DNA from: Parasponia andersonii
Lineage: Eukaryota; Streptophyta; Magnoliopsida; Rosales; Cannabaceae
Assembly (NCBI GenBank): GCA_002914805.1
Contig: JXTB01000296.1
Location: 197,681-261,680, forward strand
Length of the DNA stretch: 64,000 nucleotides
Direction: 5' to 3'
Shown here: piece after piece, positions 58,881 through 64,000 of the stretch
Layout of the letters: every line of letters starts with the position of its first letter
Position numbering within the stretch: position 1 is the first letter of the stretch
The notes under the pieces: model-generated
Database searches by the model: none
What the model was told of the DNA's origin: nothing
The model's input: only the letters and a program-made list of their open reading frames with translations
Program-made: the position numbers and the translations under genes

Positions 58881-59399
58881 TTGTGATATTTTAATTTATT
58901 TATTTTTAGTATGACGGGAATATTAAATTGTGGTTAGATATAGGATTCTGGATATTAAATTATGGTTAGATATAGGCTTCTGGATATGTTTTGATATGAA
59001 TTTGTCAAGGAGAAGTCCAAGTTTGCTATCTTTTATTTTTCTTTCCTCGTGTCATATTAATTATTTTGTATGATTAAGATTTCAGAATAAACCTTTTAAG
59101 TATTAAAGGAATATACCACAAGATTTTAGCCAGTATTTTAATCTTCTTTTTTGTACTATTTTTTTATCTTTTCATCTTGAACATTGGCATTTAAGATAAA
59201 TTATAGTTGAAGCATACTCTTATAAGATGTGGACATACATATATTTTTACGTACTCTATACCTAAGGCACGTAATGATTTTTTTGGCATCATATATAAAA
59301 GAAGGAAGAATTTTTTACAAAAAATTTAAGTAATTGAGATAAACTAAAATTATTCTAATTGTTCCTAGCTTTTAAATTGAAAATTTTAACTAAAAATAA

Positions 59400-61068
59400 C
59401 AATTTTGTGACTTTTGAATTAAAAAAAAAAAAAGAGAACTTTTGGTGTCTTCTAATAATTTTATGAATTTTTCTAGACGATCAACAAAACATTCTTCGGC
59501 ATCATTAATCATATTAGCTAGGTGATTATCTTCCAAATCCATAGCAACATCTTCTATACAAGCTATTTTATGAGAAACATATTCACTCTGTGACTTTTCT
59601 CTACACCATGTTCACTTTGTATAGGACATATTCATCTCATTCGTACACAAATTTCTTTTTACGTTACTAAGTGCAATTTTTTTCATATTACCATACTTGA
59701 TACAGGGGCATGGCATCATATTGGGATTAAGACCGTTTTAATAGCAAATTTCAAAAAAGTTTCAACTCCTTCCTCGTACTCTTTTATTAATCTATTTTTT
59801 GTCATCCATTTTCTATCTATCTTATCTAAATTTCTAAAAAAAATTCAACAAAACCTCCCTTTACTTGCTGCAAATAAACACCAATACAATCATTCTAAAC
59901 ACCATAATCAATTCAAGCTCATATACTACCATTTCTCATTCATATCATTTTCGATGTCAATATATTAATATTATTATACAAATATATTCATATTTAAGGT
60001 ACTAATTTTTCATACAAACTTTCATCCACTAACCAAGAATCTAATTAGTATAATTATCTCTTAATTAATAATAATTAAGCACATTGTAATCGCATTAATC
60101 ATATTCAAGAGTTTTACCTCATAAATCATCAAAACTAAACACTAACTAAAAAATTATTATATATTTTACTAACCAAGTATCAAAACTTTGTATTCTAAAT
60201 TGACAATACTCTATGATAATATAATCAAATTCATCACTAAAATTATATTAACTATACTATAAAATATTATAACCATTACACATTATCACAAATTATAACC
60301 TAATGTTTATAGAAAAATCTTAACCTACATTGTACAAAGTCCTCTCATATAACAATTTCTAGTACAAAGGAACTAATTTCAAACCTAAAATTTTTATTCA
60401 AACTAACTAAAAAAATAAATTAAAAAAATTCAGGAAAATAGAATAAAATTCGGATAAATACCTAAATTACTCAAAATAGTATATTTGAAGTAAAAATTGA
60501 AGGAGAATCTGCAACAATGATCAAGAATGAACCTAATACACATGAAAAAAAAAATCGCATAATGGCCGGATTTTACAGTAGTGAACCGAGAAAATTTAAA
60601 ATCTTTCTAAAATAAAATAGAGCTACAAACACTTACAGATCTGAGAAAAAATCCTATAGAAGTGTTGGGCTCATCAAAAGGAAGAAAAGACAATAAAAAT
60701 AACCTAAAATAGTGGTGATCTGGCCAGAAACCTCGAAGGTAGTGACGAAGAAGTTGATTTCGCACTCTCGGGTTCTATCGGGGCCGAGAAAGAAGAAGTG
60801 TCAGGGCTGAGCGGCCCCAGCTCTTTTGAGTGGCTATCATGTCGCTTTTGGTTCAAGTGATATAATACATGTCAAAACGACATTCCACATCACTCTTTCC
60901 AGAAGTAATGTAGTATAACAATTATACCACGTCGCCTATTTAAAAAGTGACATGGTATTATATATACCACATCGTTTTTCTCTCACGTGACATGACATAC
61001 AAACTATGTTGTTTTTCCCAGCAAATGATGTAGTCCAAGCGACGTTAAACATTATTTTTCTAGTAGTG
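59400..61068 (-). mobile_element. CACTA element, 5' end, minus strand
   Basis: The right boundary reads TTTTTCTAGTAGTG ending at 61068; its reverse complement CACTACTAGAAAAA is a canonical CACTA terminus. Just inside (60840-61040) are repeated ACGTCGCTT/GTGACATG-type subterminal units. Then comes a GC-richer leader (60700-60810) with a donor-like CAGATCTGTAAGTG near 60635 on the minus strand, AT-rich intron-like sequence, and TNP2 N-terminal peptides at 59560-59410. The element is broken at about 59400. Confidence 0.65.
59410..59560 (-). pseudogene. TNP2 transposase N-terminal fragment
   Basis: The minus strand encodes EDNHLANMINDAEECFVDRL and EKFIKLLEDTKSSL, the acidic region that precedes the YPGC motif in TNP2 proteins. 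Upstream on the minus strand (59560-59700) only stop-ridden traces of the cysteine domain remain. Compare with the equivalent piece at 16961-17670. Confidence 0.6.
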
Positions 61069-61799
61069 GAAGGTGTCTCAGCGATGCAAAATCATAAAAA
61101 GATTTCCTTTTTATATTTATTATTAATTTGAGTTATAATTTTTAATTCAAAATATGCTATAGAAAATGATTATATAAGCATGCATTTGGACTCTATGTTC
61201 ATTTATCTTACAATAAAAATTGAATTTTGATGTTGTGGCCTAAAAATATGTCTTTCATTTTTGTTAACCTCAGGTCATTGATGTTCTTCACCCTGGTAGC
61301 TAAGGATGATGATGACAAAACCAAAATTACGAGAGAATTAGGGAAGGAAAAAAAAAAAGAAAGTGTTTTACGGGATGATTAATTAATTATCACTTAATTA
61401 ATATTATATATGAATTAAAATCAATAGAATTGAAGTTTTAATTACTTCTTAAGTTGAATTAGTGATTGTAAAAGAAGCATAATTCGCAACAATAAAATAT
61501 ATTTTGTTGTCTTCAATCGTCATGATTAATGAAAAATGAGTCTAAGTATACATTATGTGATAATTCATTTCACATCTACCTTATCTACCCTTGATTCACT
61601 AACATATAGGTATTGATTATTTTACCCATCATTCATATTGATTAAGATATTCATTCCAGAAAAATTATATAATAATTAATCAATGTAATATATCTTTTTA
61701 ATCGATCATTAATTGACATGTATTGTGTAGTTATAAAGAAAATATATAAAAAAAAAAAACCACCTTCTAGAGGAGGGATAAAGATTTAATCATCTCTTA
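61069..61799. other. AT-rich intergenic region, no gene
   Basis: No ORF, repeat or motif that I can support. Confidence 0.5.
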
Positions 61800-62140
61800 T
61801 AATAAAATTCAAAAGTATTCCTTTTATTTTGCAAAATAGGAAAAAGTATACCCCAAAATTTAAATATAAAATATCTAAAATACCCTTATATATTTTAAGA
61901 ATTCATTACTAAATACTTCTGTTATCTTTTTAAAGAATATTATATTATTTTTCCAAATTACGGAAAAATGTTGATAGTGTTTCTTTTTTAAAAAAAAATA
62001 AAATTTTAGACCGTTAGTTTTCGAAGAATCAATTAAGAGTTGTTTGGATATCAATATTCTAAGGGTATTAATATCATTTAGAAAAAAATTTAGTCAAAAA
62101 TTTGACAAAAAGAGAATGAGGGTTACTTTTTTCTTGTGAA
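61800..62140. mobile_element. Diverged relative of the long-inverted-repeat element at 5857-6760
   Basis: Compared with the reverse complement of the 5.9-kb copy, GGATATCAATATTCTAAGGG then TATTAATATCATTTAGAAA and the following TTTGACAAAAAG..GAGGGTTACTTTTTT line up. No hAT insertion is present at the corresponding point. Ends: GTATACCCCAAAATTT (near 61850) and reverse-complemented AGTAACCCTCATTCTC (near 62130). Confidence 0.4.
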
Positions 62141-62251
62141 GGAAAAGCAATTGTTCTACCAAACTTCCTCAATTGCGGAACAATAAAATAGAGTATGAAT
62201 GGTTGTCTCAAAGGCATCTTGACACTACAGACAATAGTTCAGGCATGGGAC

Positions 62252-62719
62252 TATTAAAAATAAACTTGTTTAAGCCCATACAAAGTATTCTAGTCCGATC
62301 AATGTGAGGCCCAATAAGTTAGAGTTAGTCAAAGTGGAAAGCTTATAAAATAACAAGTTCAAGTTCAAATTAAAGAACCCTTCCACCTAGAATCTTCTAG
62401 TGTTAGCTAGATATTAGTTTTTTCCATGTGAATCATTTGATTACTTAGATTATTATAAGAAGTGTGTAGAAGAACATATGTATGGTTTAATAATTTTTGT
62501 AATTATTTATTTGTGTGGTTCTCCTTGTTTCTCATGCAATATAAATACCTCTTTATATTTGGATTCTAGGCATCAAGTAAGAAGCAAACCTTCTAAGAGT
62601 GAAGAGAAAAGAGAAAGAAGTATAGCTTCAAGTGAGTGAGTGAGTATGAAGAGTAAAGTTGAGAATTTTCTCTTGTAATAATATATGAGTAAGTAATAAA
62701 GCTTGTTTTATCTCCAACA
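62252..62719 (+). repeat. Copia 5' LTR, 468 bp
   Basis: Starts TATTAAAAATAAACTTGTTT (first bases TGTT mutated to TATT) and ends TCTCCAACA before the PBS. Shares TTCCACCTAGAATCTT and TTAGCTAGATATTAG with the 21-kb LTR. Confidence 0.85.
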
Positions 62720-62722
62720 AAG

Positions 62723-62734
62723 TGGTATCAAAGT
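62723..62734 (+). promoter_or_regulatory. Primer-binding site, mutated
   Basis: TGGTATCAAAGT, against TGGTATCAGAGC in the 21-kb copy; one G-to-A and one C-to-T change. Confidence 0.8.
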
Positions 62735-63015
62735 GAGGTTGTGAGTTCTCTTAAAATTCTAAATATGCTCTGTGGTTGTATCTTTGACTGATCTTTCACA
62801 TTAAAAAAAAATTCATGAAATTTAGAGTATTAGCTATTTATTCCAAACATACTACTATTACATATCAAATCGAAAAGCTCGATGAGACGAACACTCTACC
62901 ACAAAAATCAGCCCAATTGAAGTCCGAATAAGCCATCGGAAGTTTGCTACCACAAACTGAGTCAACTCATCGAGTTAAGCAGAGTTAGAGCCATTTGATC
63001 AAGTCGTCAGAGCAG

Positions 63016-63105
63016 TTGACCGAGCCATTAGTGCCATTGACTCCACCGTCAGAGCCGTTGACCGCGTCATTGACCAGACTGTTGACTAAGTTGTTGACTT
63101 TGACC
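63016..63105 (+). promoter_or_regulatory. Array of seven W-box cores in the copia leader
   Basis: Seven TTGAC motifs in 90 bp, all followed by C or T. Same leader position as the 11-motif array at 22052-22170. Confidence 0.55.
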
Positions 63106-63160
63106 AAGTCAATATAATTCGTATAGTCAAAATTTTCAAAATCTTACTTTGTTAAGAGTT

Positions 63161-64000
63161 ATGACTACCAGTAGTTTAGTATATTTTCAAGTTCCACTAC
63201 TTCAAGGCAGCAACGTTGATAATTGACCTATCAAAATGAAAGTCCTCCTTGGAGCACATGATGTTTGGGAAGTAGTGGAGAAAAGCTATGAAAAGCCAAG
63301 GGATGAGGTAACACTATCTTCAACACAAAAGGATAGTTTAAAAGATTCAAGAAAGAGAGACAAAAAAGCTCTCTTCCTCATCTATCAGGTCTTAGATGAC
63401 GACGGGGTTTGAGAAAATCTCAAGTGCAACCTCCACTAAGGAAGTATAGGAGAAATTTCAAATTTCATATAAGGGAGAAGAAACGGTTAAAAAGGTTCGT
63501 CTTCAAGCTCTAAGAGAAGAATTTGATTTACTACACATGACCGAAACTGAGTCAGTTTCTAACTACTTTTCAAGAGTTTTAGCTATTTCGAATCAAATGA
63601 AGAGAAATGGTGAGAAACTAGAAAATTTTACAATTATGGAAAAGATTCTTTGTTCGTTAGATCTAAAGTTCGAGAATATTGAAACTGTCATCAAAGAAAC
63701 TAAATATTTGAGAGTCATGATGATAGAACAACTCTTGGGTTCTTTACAAGCTCATGAGAAAAAGAAAAAGAAGAAGCCAAATTTCAAGGAGCAGCTTTTC
63801 AAGACATAACTCAGAGAGAGAGAAGATAGCCAATGTAGCAAAAGAAGTCAACATGATCATAGTAGAGGACAAGCCCGAAGACAAGGACATGGTATAAGTT
63901 GAGGTCGTGGACGAGGTTGGAATTTTAACAACAGCCACAATTATCCTACAAACAATTTCGAAAGAGGAGAAAACTCTACAAGAGGTCATGGTAAAGATCA
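63161..64000 (+). pseudogene. Copia gag, second copy, interrupted, 3' end outside window
   Basis: ATG 63161 (MTTSSLVYFQVPLLQGSNVD) aligns codon by codon with 22261. Breaks: TGA at 63224 (same Trp codon that is TAG in the other copy), a one-base insertion near 63404 (GACGACGGGG against GACGACAG), TAG at 63447, TAA at 63807 and TGA at 63900. The other copy reads Trp, Gln and Arg at the last three. The zinc knuckle lies beyond 64000. Confidence 0.9.

Larger units (their letters stand above)
62252..64000 (+). mobile_element. Second copy of the copia family at 21285, running off the window
   Basis: LTR, PBS, W-box-rich leader and gag in the same order as the 21-kb copy, in the same orientation, alignable throughout with few indels. 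Its 3' part lies beyond the window. The independent stops in the two copies show both decayed separately after insertion. Confidence 0.9.

Noticed and set aside
1..64000. CRISPR arrays, bacterial operons, tRNA and rRNA genes
   Set aside because: No spaced identical repeats, no cloverleaf with intact promoter boxes and no rRNA core sequences were seen; tRNA-like matches are only retroelement primer sites.

Overview
This window is nuclear DNA of a flowering plant, most likely a eudicot. It is very AT-rich and dominated by plant transposons. The LTR retrotransposons carry tRNA-type primer sites typical of plants, there are plant CACTA and hAT DNA transposons, and the one host gene that is nearly complete is a plant CC-NB-ARC-LRR immune receptor. 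I cannot name the species from sequence alone. I see no bacterial genes, CRISPR arrays, rRNA or tRNA genes. Two single-base N gaps are present (near 16863 and 50145).

Layout. 1-4849: 3' part of a decayed CACTA (En/Spm) element with two genes and its 3' terminus. 5857-6760: a long-inverted-repeat element carrying a nested hAT miniature element. 7572-9473, 10133-10959 and 13317-15629: three solo LTRs of different families, with a foldback miniature element at 11067-11431. 16008-16470: a non-coding block repeated at 26312-26790, followed by a possible truncated signal-peptide exon and a minus-strand CACTA fragment (16961-17670). 21285-26200: Ty1/copia element lacking its 3' end. 27781-33190 (minus) and 33651-39129 (plus): two head-to-head, complementary halves of Athila-like Ty3/gypsy elements. 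39130-51507: a large LTR element with almost no coding capacity, holding a probable second solo LTR (42766-44494) and a 3.8-kb hAT transposon (47179-50989). 53162-55960: the NLR gene with upstream W-boxes and a probable 3'-UTR intron. 58520-58880: a gene-like leader. 59400-61068: 5' end of another CACTA element on the minus strand. 61800-62140: a relative of the long-inverted-repeat element. 62252-64000: start of a second copy of the 21-kb copia family, running off the window.

How it fits together. The region records repeated nested insertion followed by decay. The relative order of several insertions can be read from target-site duplications and from paralogous empty sites. In the copia and hAT genes most in-frame stops sit at Trp, Gln or Arg codons, the pattern expected from deamination of methylated cytosine. 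The NLR is readable over 933 codons except for one TGA between its coiled-coil and NB-ARC domains, and it has unusual residues at several nucleotide-binding motifs. The most novel-looking signal is a dense run of TTGAC(C/T) W-box cores in the leader of both copia copies. I found no clear undescribed multi-gene system.
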